Positions 54,481 through 64,000 of a stretch of 64,000 nt of DNA are shown here, piece after piece. The notes under the pieces are model-generated. The model was not told the DNA's origin, searched no databases, and saw only the letters and a program-made list of their open reading frames with translations. A program made the position numbers and the translations under genes. Positions within the stretch are counted from its first letter, which is position 1; every line of letters starts with the position of its first letter. Source of the stretch: Misgurnus anguillicaudatus (taxonomy: Eukaryota > Chordata > Actinopteri > Cypriniformes > Cobitidae); NCBI RefSeq assembly GCF_027580225.2, contig NC_073346.2, forward strand, positions 9,326,001-9,390,000, given 5' to 3'.

Positions 54481-54690
54481 CACAGACAAGAAGTGCCCAA
54501 TCAGATGCATATTCCACATTTTATCATAAGTGTTTTTATGCAGTGACTTGCACTGGTCTTGGTCTTGACTTGGTCTCGGCCTGTCTTGGTCTTGACTTTA
54601 AAGTCTTGGTCTTGTCTCGGTCTCGGCCTGTCTTGGTCTTGGTCATGACTTGGTGTCGGTTTAGGTGGTCTTGACTACAACACTAGTGTC
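54195..54690. repeat. Teleost repeat with GTCTTGGTCTCG motifs and a (CA)n tract
   Basis: Both ends carry runs of CTTGGTCTTG/CTTGGTCTCG. The right end GGTGGTCTTGACTACAACAC is a familiar repeat terminus. A (CA)n microsatellite fills 54420-54483. Confidence 0.7.
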
Positions 54691-56089
54691 TACTGTATGT
54701 TACGTTACATGTACTTACTACTCAGAGTAATGCAGTAAATAATTACATTACGTGTAACTAAATCTAAACCTAGTAGACCATTTTTTGTTGTTGGGTAATG
54801 ATTGCCTTTTCACTGACTACCACCACAAGTATATTTCATACCCACAGGGCTGTCAATCGATTAAAATATTTATTAGATTAATTGGATGATTGTCATGAGT
54901 TAACACGATTATGCCACATAGAAATAATTGGAGCTAGCACCGGTCCAACCATGCTCACGCACTTTACCTTACCCCCTAGTACTGAATATTAAAATTGCCA
55001 TTTTAACGTCATCAAATATTCCATCTCATTAAGTCTATTGGTAAGTAACTCACATTCACACAACATTGTCATACATTTTTACACAGATCACACATAGACT
55101 CATTAATGACCTTTTGTACAATGTTAACATAATATAGCACAAAACAGGTACAGATTTTACACTAGACATACACTTACCTAAAGGATTATTAGGAACACCA
55201 TACTAATACTGTGTTTGACCCCCTTTTGCCTTCAGAACTGCCTTAATTCTTCATGGCATTGATTCAACAAGGTGCTGAAAGTATTCTTTAGAAATGTTGG
55301 CCCATATTGATAGGATAGCAGCTTGCAGTTGATGGAGATTTGTGGGATGCACATCCAGGGCACGAAGCTCCCAGTCCACATGCTCTATTGGGTTGAGATC
55401 TGCTGACTGTGGGGGCCATTTTAGTACAGTGAACTCATGTCATGTTCAATAAACTAATTTGAAATGATTCAAGCCTTGTGACATGGTGCATTATCCTGCT
55501 GAAAGTAGCCATTAGACGATGGGTACAGGGTGGTCATAAAGGGATGGACGTGATCAGAAACAATGCTCAGGTAGGCTGTGGCATTTAAACGATGCCCAAT
55601 TGGCGCTAAGGGGCCTAAAGTGTTCCAAAAAAACATCCCCCACACTATTACACCACCACCACCAGCCTGCACAGTGGTAACAAGGCATGATGGATGCATG
55701 TTCTCATTCTGTTTACACCAAATTCTGACTCTACCATCTGAATGTCTCAACAGAAATCGAGATTCATCAGACCAGGCAACATTTTTTCAGTCTTCAACTG
55801 TCCAATTTTGGTGAGCTTTTGGGGTCTTCTGCTATTGTAGCCCATCTGCCTTAAGGTTGTGCGTGTTGTGGCTTCACAAATGCTTTGCTGCATACCTCGG
55901 TTGTAACGAGTGGTTACTTCAGTCAAAGTTGCTCTTCTATCAGCTTGAATCAGTCGGCCCATTCTCCTCTGACCTCTAGCATCAACAAGCAGAGGCGCAC
56001 CTTGTCAACAGGCAAGGCAGGCAACTGCTTGGAGCCTCGAGCCACTAGAGGGCCCCCGAGACATGTTTGCCGGTGGAAAATATGATGGA

Positions 56090-56285
56090 ATTGAATGGGT
56101 ACCATCAACTGTGTGCTTACCAAAATATTTCATCCTACTATGGAAGTCATGGTCACTATCTGCTGTGTGTTTACCATCATTTCTCAAAAGATCTTCTTTT
56201 GTGTTCATCAGAAAAAAGAAATTCATACAGGTTTAGAGCAACATGAGGATGAGTAAATGATGACAGAATTTGAACTATCCATTTA
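56090..56285. repeat. MITE fragment inside the hAT
   Basis: Contains AACATGAGGATGAGTAAATG and ends near GAACTATCCATTTAAG, the terminus of the abundant teleost MITE also seen in fragment form near 6650 and 18985. This would be the third insertion level at this locus. Confidence 0.7.
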
Positions 56286-56393
56286 AGTGAATGCTATGAT
56301 AGCAATGAAAATAGTGAAAGCTATGTCCAAGGAGAACAATTAAACATCTCTTTCATTTCTCTCCTCAGGATCATTACTTAAATTTATAACAAA

Positions 56394-58942
56394 AAAGACA
56401 GATAAAGTTCCCCTACCAAATGCTGATGATGAAAACCGTAAGTCCAGTGTTCCACTTGAACTGTTAACTGTAACTGTTTAATTGCTAATTGTAAAGATTC
56501 TTTATAACACAATTTTTTTTGTCATATTAGTTCCAGTAACATCCACCTCCAGTTGAATAGTGGCCGCTCAACCTGGTGGTTGTCATGATGAGCAGGAAGA
56601 GACACCAGAGGCACATTGAGCGCCCATTTCAAGTTATGATACTGATGACTGTGAGTTTAATAAATCAATACATTTTACTTTAATTGATAACATATAGCAT
56701 GCCCTGTAAATTCTTTATGACAATGTATACCCTCTGTTTTTGTTTTTGTAATATCAGTTCCGGCAACATCCGCCTCCAGCAGGACAGGAATTCCTTCCCC
56801 TCATCATGACATGCCACCTGCTACTACAACAGGTTTGACTACATCAAAAGACCCTGCAGAATGGCCAAGTGTTCTTAGCCATACTGAAGTGTGTGCATTA
56901 GTCACAAAAGGGCCTATACAGACCAAAGATGTAGTATTCCCACAGAATTCTGAGAAAAATCCACGTAGATTCACAAAGGAAAACTATGAAATGGTAATGA
57001 AAAATGGGAAGAAGATACAGCGAACATGGCTTCTTTATTCAGTTAGCAAAGACTCTGTCTTCTGTTTTGTATGCAAACTTTTTGGTAAGCAAGACAATGC
57101 ACTTACAATAGGAGGTTTTAGAAATTGGAGAAATCTGGCTGGACATCTAAAGGAACATGAATATTCCAAAACACACATTACCTGTATGACAAGTTGGCAT
57201 GAACTTCAGATGAGACTCAAAACAAAAACAGCCATTGATCAGATTAACAAGGATTTAATGCACCTTGAGATGCATCACTGGAGAGGAGTCATACGCAGAG
57301 TAATTGCCATAATATGCCACCTAGCTGAAAGAAAACCTCGCTTTGAGAGGGCATACAAATGTGCTATATGACCCACATAATGGCAATTTCTTGTCACAGG
57401 TGGAATTAATGGCACAATTCCATCCAGTCATGAGTAAACATTTGAGGAGGATCCAAAACAAGGAAACAATGGTGCATTACCTTAGCAGTCAAATCCAAAA
57501 TGAGATCATAGCACTAATTGGATGAGATAGTCAAAAGAGTGAAAAACGCAAAGTACTTTTCTGTCATAATGGACTGTACTCCTGATATTAGTCATACTGA
57601 GCAACTTTCTGTTGTCTTGAGAGTGGTGAACTGTGAGCCATCAGTGGGTGCATCTATCTCTGAACATTTTGTAGGATTTGTTGATGTTCAAGACACCACT
57701 GGCAAAGATCTGTGTGACACACTACTTGAGAAGCTGGACAAGTTCAGTTTGAGCATTGCAAACTGTCGTGGAGAATCCTACGATAATGGTAGCAATATGA
57801 TGGGACATAAACAAGGGGTTTAAGCAAGAATATTGCAAATGAATGAGAAGGCACTGTACAATCTTTTTAGCTCCTCTGTGCAACGCTGGGCACTTTTAGA
57901 GGAGAATGTCAAACAGTTAATCATAAAATCTTTGCCAGTGACCAGATGGGAGGCTAGGATTGACGGTGTGAAAGTGGTGCGTTATCACCTGCCTGAGATC
58001 ACACAAGCTTTGTCTGCTCTCGAAACGCTTTCAGTGCAGAAGAAGGACTCAGAGACATTGTCCAATGCAACCAGCATTAAGGATGAACTCATGAAATGGA
58101 GTTTTGTAATGTGCACTGTAATCTGGTACAACATATTGTACCAGATCAACAGAGTCAGCAAAATTCTCCAGAGCCCCACTGTTTCTCTTGAAACACTTAA
58201 AAGAGAAACAAGCACAGTGAGAGCATATTTGGAGAATTTTAGGGAAAATGGACTTGCTGCCTCTCAGATTGATGCTAGGGAGATAGCAGAAAACCTAGAG
58301 ATTGATATGACATTTCCTGAAAAAAGAAATCGGAAAACAACCAGGCAGTTCCTATATGAGGATAGAGAAGAAACACAGTCCACTCCAGATCAGCACTTTA
58401 ACAGAGAGTTTTTTCTGCCCCTAGTGGACACAGCCCTCACCAGTTTGAATGAAAGATTTTCAAAAATGGAGGATTTTTATGCCATTTATGGTTTTATCTT
58501 CTCCAAAGAAAATATGTCAAAGACTATTCAGAGTGGCAAACTTGAAGACAGCTGCAAGAAACTGGAAAAGACACTGCATGACATTGATTCTGAGGATTTG
58601 GTTCTCGAAATCAGGGCTGCTCTTCATGCCTTTCCTGACCATGTATCTGCCTCTCCAAGAGAGATGCTTGATTATATATACAATGAACAGATTCTGGATC
58701 TTTATGGGAATCTTAGCATTGCCCTCCATCTGCTATTAACTCTCCCGGTCACTGTTGCCTCTGGAGAGAGAAGTTTCTCAGCTTTAAAACTAATAAAAAC
58801 CTATCTCAGGTCAACTATGTCTCAAGAGAGACTTTCAGGACTGGCTCTTATTTCAATAGAGTATAGTGTGCGAAGGTCTTTGGATCTGGAGGACATAGTG
58901 GCAGCATTTGCACAAGCCAAGGCCCACAAGCAACATTTCTAA
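56394..58942 (+). pseudogene. hAT transposase (TTF-finger / dimerisation-domain type), broken
   Basis: A likely split gene. A short 5' exon near 56370-56440 reads SLLKFITKKTDKVPLPNADD and stops at a GTAAGT. The main frame begins after a TTTTGTAATATCAG acceptor (56759). Recognisable parts: TTF-type finger (CFVC, C85/C88, and H112-H122 in the 56811 frame), RNase-H-like catalytic segments (KYFSVIMDCTPDISHTEQLS, RGESYDNGSNMMG), and the C-terminal hAT dimerisation region LPVTVASGERSFSALKLIKT. Lesions: frame changes near 57345 and 57520, a TAA at 57821-57823, and an apparent loss of a few dozen codons just after 57850 between KALY and NLFSSS. Relatives include vertebrate ZMYM1-like and DUF4371 proteins. 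Not functional as it stands. Confidence 0.88.
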
Positions 58943-59075
58943 AAGCAACGCATAAAAGGGGCTTATGAGGAATTGCCTACTGTGGGTATTTCACTACACT
59001 TACTACACTTTATATTTTGTCCAAAGTTTATATTGGGGTTTTAAAGTAATTTACTGTATTTTATTCATTTTTTAT

Positions 59076-59105
59076 TTTATTATATATATATATATATATA
59101 TATAT
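59076..59105. repeat. (TA)n microsatellite
   Basis: A simple alternating TA run about 30 bp long in the hAT 3' region. Confidence 0.9.
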
Positions 59106-59627
59106 TTTACTGTTATTCTTTCCAAAATAACAAGGTTGTTCATGTTTAGAACGTTTGGAATAAAAAATATTTCATACATTTTTCGTTGGTGTCTGATTAT
59201 TTCTAGCCTAATATAACGGTGATGAACACTGGTTGGAAGGGCCCCCTAGGAATTTTTGCTTAGGGCCCCCACAGACTCTAGAATCGCCTCTGTCAACAAG
59301 GCATTTTCGCCCATAGGACTGCCACATACTGGATGTTTTTCCCTTTCTACACACTTCTTTGTAAACCCTAGAAATGGTTGTGTGTTAAAATCCCAGTCAC
59401 TGAGCTGATTGTGAAATACTCAGACCGGCCCATCTGACACCAACAACCGTGCCACGCTCAAAATTGCTTAAATCACCTTTCTTTCCCATTCTGACATTCA
59501 GTTTGAAGTTCAGGAGATTGTCTTGACCAGGACCACACCCCTATCTGCATTAAAGCAACTGCCATGTGATTGGTTGTTTAGATAATTGCATTAATGAGAA
59601 ATTGAACAGGTGTTCCTAAGGTGGGTG

Positions 59628-62177
59628 TATATACACAACAACCCAACATATTTTCACCCTCTTCACAACTCTTTGGTGTCTTCCAGCACCACAAAATCAA
59701 TGTAAATACATGTTATGTATGTGCATGTGTGTCAAATTAGTGAACGTGGATCATAATCTATGAAAGGTCACAGGGTATCTTAGTGACACACGTTAATAAA
59801 ATTAATGAATTTGTGCTAATTTTGACAGCCTTAATATACATCTATGTAAACATCAAAGTTACATGTTAGTCAAAACATGTAACTCACATGTAAATACACA
59901 GCAGGCGAAATACTCACTAAAATTGAACCCTAAATAAAGTTCATTGGCTTGTACATACTGCATCTGTTCAAAATCAGTTTAGTCTTGGGCTTTCTAATAA
60001 GAGTTGGTTTGGTGACACAGGGCTGAGATTGGTGGCAGGAGAATAAATAGTTGTGACATAAAATCACGAAATGCTTGGTACATTTCCATCTTTCCTTTGC
60101 CAAAGGTGACTTTCACATAACCATCACAGGCCAAATGAAAACTGAAAGGTTAACGGTCTTTGAAACTATCGCCAGTGGGTCCTGCACTCTTTACCTCAAG
60201 GTTTAAATGTTACCTCACTTAGAGATTTATTGAAAGAAGGCCCGTTCCAGAACAAAACAGCTCTGCGAAACACATCTTTTATGAGCCCGGCATAAATCCA
60301 CTCGGGTGTAGCGTGGATCCAAAAACAAGGCCCTTAACATGCATGATACGCACATTGAGGGAAAGAAAAAAGAGGTGTCATTTTGGTCACATTGCGAAAG
60401 TGAATTTACAACAGATGGTAATTTATATATTTCTCAGAGTTGATGCAATTATGTGGGAGTTCGAAAGCACATTTTATTATGGGAAGTGCATGAGGACAAA
60501 TGAACCCCCTGCAGAGGTATGGGTTAATTAGGCAATTACGTATTCATTTTATATCATCCTTGGCAGGGAGAGAGTGCTTTACCACCCCCACCTAAACTGC
60601 TTATTAAAGACGAGTTTAGGTGTGCTGGGAAGACAGATGCATACGTCCGGTTCTTTGCATAAGGAAAAAAGAAAAATCCCGGATGGGAAATCTAAAGATA
60701 ATAGATATTATGGATGTTCTGTTTTCACATGAAACAATGAGTTATCCAATTACCAGCTTGCTTAGGTAGCACTTGTGTGAAAAGATTAATGGAGTGCAGG
60801 TTTATCCCTCATGGAATGTCTTTTTAAAGTGAATCCCAAGTACCTCATAGAAATGTATGGAAAACAAGTCGGGGTGTTGTATATTAATCAACGAGGGATA
60901 ACAAATTACATGTGGACTGGTGTAACGTTAAGTAAATGCATGTGAAAGGGCACAGAGATAAATTATGAGAACGCTGTTATAGACAGACTCTGTCACATAA
61001 GAGATTAAATTACAGGTAATGTACATCTTTAAAAATATCGATTCAACCTTGTTTAAAGGTTGGTCTGACCATCAATTTTGTTCCATGTCTTATTTCAATC
61101 TGAGCTTATCAGAGCGATAACCTGTTTACAAAATCTCTGCAGATGCTGTTTATTCTGCTCACTGTGTCCTCCAGCACAACACTCCCTCCTGAGACGCTGC
61201 ATCTCACTTCCACACTTAATTAAATGATGCGGGAGCATTTGAGAGGCTAATCTGTGTGACACATGTCATTGGCGTGTGTCAGATAAGAGCTGAGTGAGTG
61301 AGAGACAGAAGAACTCTTGTGTGTCCTCAGGGAAGGTACGACAGTTTTCTTGTGCCATACGAGATCATTAAAATCTAATGTCATACTTTAGTTGCATGTA
61401 TTATGAGTGAAAATATCAACACTACAAAAATAAAGTTGCTACAAAAGGTTCTTCACGGTGATGCTATAGAAGAACGATTTTTGGTTTTCCAAAAAAAAAA
61501 AAAAAATTTTTTTGGAGTGTCAAAGGTTCTTCAAATGAAATACAAAGGTCAACTAAAGTGTGACCTCTGGATTTAACTCATCCCAGTGAGTAGTGAACTC
61601 ACAAGCTGTGAACACACCAGGAGCATTGGGAAGCATGCCGTGCTCAAGGGCACCATAACAGACTCTCTAACCATTAGGCCAAAACTAGTCTCGCATAGCC
61701 TTCCTACAGGAGGTCTGGGGAACATCGCTTTGAATGGCCATGGACTGCCCAAGAGGCCATATGACTGACACGTAAAGCAACCAATCACGTTTCGCTTTGT
61801 ACCATGCCATGTTTAGGGGCTTGGAGATTTTGCCACAATAACAGACCAGTGTGCAACCATAATTTTTCTAAAGTTTAAAACAACAATAGCAAACACATTA
61901 AAATACAGTGTTTATTCAATCTTGATGAAGCATATTGTTACCGATGTAAACATGAAAGCTTTCTTCTTTGATCAGAGCTTTGTGTTTTTTAAAGATTGTG
62001 ACACACACATCTCCTGGAAATCTTGTATAATTAAACTGATCAGAGGACAACTTCAACGTTTTTCCAGAAAAGTGTTCCCTGTGCATCAGATGTTCAGTCA
62101 ACGGCCACAGACAACTCTGGGCCGGATTTGCACCGGGGGGTCTTCTACTCTCCAGGTGTGTAAATAAGATACTTTAC
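59628..62177. other. No gene recognised; one transposon end
   Basis: About 61685-61800 (TAGTCTCGCATAGCCTTCCT) is related to the left end of the 8697-9387 element. A poly-A/T tract lies at about 61490-61511. 60000-60600 and 61120-61330 are low-repeat stretches without ORFs of note. Confidence 0.45.
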
Positions 62178-62609
62178 TCTTTCCCCACCACTAACAAGCT
62201 ATCTCGTCAATTAAGAGAAAACACTTCCCTGCCAATGACGAATTTTTACGTCAATCCATATTTCCGCTATTATCCACTAGGTGGCGCTCTTACTAAACTT
62301 ATGAAACACAAAGCATCCACTGATCCAAAACAGTAAAAACTATATGTTTTGATGAATGTTCTGAATCTGATCTCTAACAAAAGTCCTTTAATCTCAACTT
62401 TTTGTTCAAATGTGGGTATTTTTGTAGAAACCTACACATATTTAAGAGGTGATGAAAAGAGAACACATTAAGAAATGATGAAAAAAGTTATTTTGTTTGA
62501 AAGGGGAGGGTCTGTTCTTTCATTTGATTTATACCAAGGGTCTGTTGAATGCTGGATTCTGATTGGTTGTGAAATGTTGCATGGGTATGGATTATTTTTC
62601 GATAACCGC

Positions 62610-62977
62610 ATTTAAAGGTGCTCTAAGCAAAATCACGCGTTTTAGACCATAACAAATTTTTTGTTACATACAGCAAACATCTCCTCACTATCTGCTTGCT
62701 GCCTGACCGCTGATCAAACTGTAAAAAAACGCAATCTCTGTAGACAGCCTAGGCCTCACAAACTGCAATAAAAACAAAGTGGCCAAACCTACCACGAGAA
62801 ACGATAACAAACTGTTCCAGCCAATAAACGACAAGAAGGATTTGGTGATGGGGGTTGGGCACGTTCATGAAGGCACGGAAGGGAGGGGGAGGAGTTAGCT
62901 ACACTTGGTTTGTTTGAAAACAGTTCAAACATCAACAAAAAAGTGACGTCACACAGATTCGCTTAGAGCGCCTTTAA
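62610..62977. repeat. Inner MITE with TTTAAAGGTGCTCTAAGC ends
   Basis: Starts TTTAAAGGTGCTCTAAGC and ends GCTTAGAGCGCCTTTAA, one mismatch over the inverted repeat. No ORF. Confidence 0.8.
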
Positions 62978-63482
62978 GCCCAATTTATAGTCATGCGTAA
63001 GGTTATCCGTAGCCTCTGCGTAGCCTGACGTGCACCTTGCAAAATTGTTAACAGCGCATCAGTTCTATGCGGACCGCAAGCGCTGTGATTGGTCCACCAG
63101 AACCCTTTTTCATCAGGTAAAAAAACTACGTCATAGGTATTTCCGTTTGCGACCGTGAAAACAAAGATGCGCCAAGTTGAGGAGTGATTTAACTCAAACT
63201 GCAGCAAAAGTCGCTGTTTATTTACTTCATCACTGCTGGTCTTCTCAAAGCATACACAAGAAGTTGCTATTTCTTCTTTGTTTGTGGGTTAACTTGCCAA
63301 GCTCATTGACGGTTGTGCTGCTACTGTGGTTACATGCATGAATACTGCCTACCAGTGGTCTCTGCTGGTGTTTGCACGCCAACGCGGACAACAATGCAGA
63401 AGTATAAATGAAAACCAACGCGGGACCTAAGCCGTCACAGCTAGGCCGTAGGACCTACGCACATTTATAACGAGCCCTTAAC
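62975..63482. repeat. Inner MITE with TTAAGCCC / GGGCTTAA-like ends
   Basis: Left TTAAGCCCAATTTATAGTCA; right, in reverse, TTAAGGGCTCGTTATAAATG, then GTAGG motifs on both sides. It shares TTAA with the preceding element. The inverted repeat is imperfect. Confidence 0.55.
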
Positions 63483-63755
63483 TTGTCAAATGTCTTAAAA
63501 ATAGGCACCCAAGCAATGTTTGTGGTAACAGTGGTATAAGCGGAATAATTGACTCAGATCCTTTGAATTATTTGAATAACCCCCTTGGGTGTGCATTATT
63601 TTCTTATAATTCAATGGCCTGTCATCAATTATTACATATTGTATGCTTATATATTCAAAGAAGAAAATTTTCTGGAAGGCATTAAACTTTTATGAAAATC
63701 ATAAAAAATGCTGCATATGGCTTGCAACTTTTTAAACGCTGGCAGGGAATTGTTA

Positions 63756-64000
63756 AATGGGATTTTTTAAAGTGCCCACTGGTTGCTTACTTTCTCAGAG
63801 GATACAGAATGCTTTCTGGTTATTTATCACCTGTGTTTCATAAATACTGCACATTTGGATATATTACTTTTTTGAGCTACTGCTTTGTAAAAGATGTGAA
63901 AGAAAAGTGCATAGGCGAATCATTGAAATCTGTTTAATGTGAGGATCAGAATGTGTTGTGATAAATATTTTTAATCTGTAATGCCATTTTAGTAATTCTG
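63756..64000. other. Window end, nothing recognised
   Basis: The open frame 63692-63937 overlaps the end of the repeat and has no recognised product. Confidence 0.4.

Larger units (their letters stand above)
55990..59292 (+). mobile_element. hAT transposon, 3303 bp, inside the Tc1-like element
   Basis: Ends are CAGAGGCGCACC and, in reverse, CAGAGGCGATTC. TCAACAAG occurs exactly at 55982-55989 and 59293-59300. It contains a broken transposase gene and a MITE fragment (about 56090-56285). Confidence 0.95.
55204..59489 (-). pseudogene. Tc1-like transposase pseudogene interrupted by the hAT
   Basis: The minus-strand start codon is at 59487-59489; a TGA follows after 30 codons. The hAT interrupts at the codons for KCLVD (near 59300/55982). 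Beyond it, 55747-55962 (MGRLIQADRRATLTEVTTRY) and 55469-55750 (DGRVRIWCKQNENMHPSCLV, FQQDNAPCHK) are in shifted frames. Near 55380 the C-terminal region has lost several codons around the catalytic Glu. Inactive. Confidence 0.88.
55171..59627 (-). mobile_element. Tc1-like transposon (same family as 40963), split by a hAT
   Basis: Left end CACTTACCTAAAGGATTATT with TA before it; right end TGTTCCTAAGGTGGGTG with TA after it. Tc1-like sequence covers 55171-55989 and 59293-59627. The hAT lies exactly between the two copies of TCAACAAG. Confidence 0.95.
62178..63755. repeat. CTTTCCCYGCCA MITE split by further MITEs
   Basis: Outer parts 62178-62525 and about 63630-63755 match the start and end of the element at 7863-8345 in order, with shared TCTGTTCTTT and TTTTCTGGAAGG. 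The middle contains sequence with CCAAGGG / CCCTTGG borders (about 62535-63590), inside which two more inverted-repeat elements lie (next entries). Confidence 0.75.

Noticed and set aside
54197..54529. 110-aa plus ORF and 65-aa minus ORF over the (CA)n tract
   Set aside because: His-Thr and Val-Cys repeats from the dinucleotide run; chance frames.

Overview
The window looks like nuclear DNA of a teleost fish, probably a cyprinid (inference). The signs are a split vertebrate gene of the fish-expanded FISNA-NACHT-LRR-B30.2 family (NLR-C), a DIRS-type retrotransposon, many Tc1-like and hAT DNA transposons, short inverted-repeat elements (MITEs) and long tetranucleotide microsatellites. No RNA gene, CRISPR array or prokaryotic feature was seen.

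Layout. 1-4340: a DIRS-type retrotransposon on the minus strand, cut by the window edge, apparently inserted into a MITE whose other part continues to about 4563. 6316-27143 (+): one NLR gene. I could join 13 coding exons, all with GT/AG borders and matching phases, into an uninterrupted 3756-nt frame (1251 aa): three copies of a short N-terminal repeat exon, a Cys/His-rich exon, a pyrin-like death-fold exon, a large FISNA-NACHT exon, four LRR exons and a two-exon PRY-SPRY (B30.2) end. Its long introns are packed with nested transposons. 27411-31066: a decayed Tc1-like element (minus) carrying a hAT, which carries a second hAT. 31085-36724: three further terminal-inverted-repeat elements and little else. 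38203-39415: a 1.2-kb composite tetranucleotide array. 40843-42725: a MITE split by a Tc1-like element; the unsplit form of the same MITE lies in the NLR gene. 45561-47830: another MITE split by a different Tc1-like element. 49700-50700: a 60-bp minisatellite with a 180-bp higher-order repeat. 50988-52093: MITEs, one with a perfect 8-bp target duplication. 55171-59627: a Tc1-like element split by a 3.3-kb hAT with a decayed TTF-finger transposase, which itself contains a MITE fragment. 62178-63755: MITEs within MITEs.

The only host gene I can support is the NLR gene, a presumed cytosolic innate immune sensor. The rest is mobile DNA, tandem repeats and apparently gene-free sequence, some of which could hold conserved regulatory elements. 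Nested insertions with recognisable target duplications give a relative order of transposition events. All similarity statements come from reading by eye; no alignment or database search was run.
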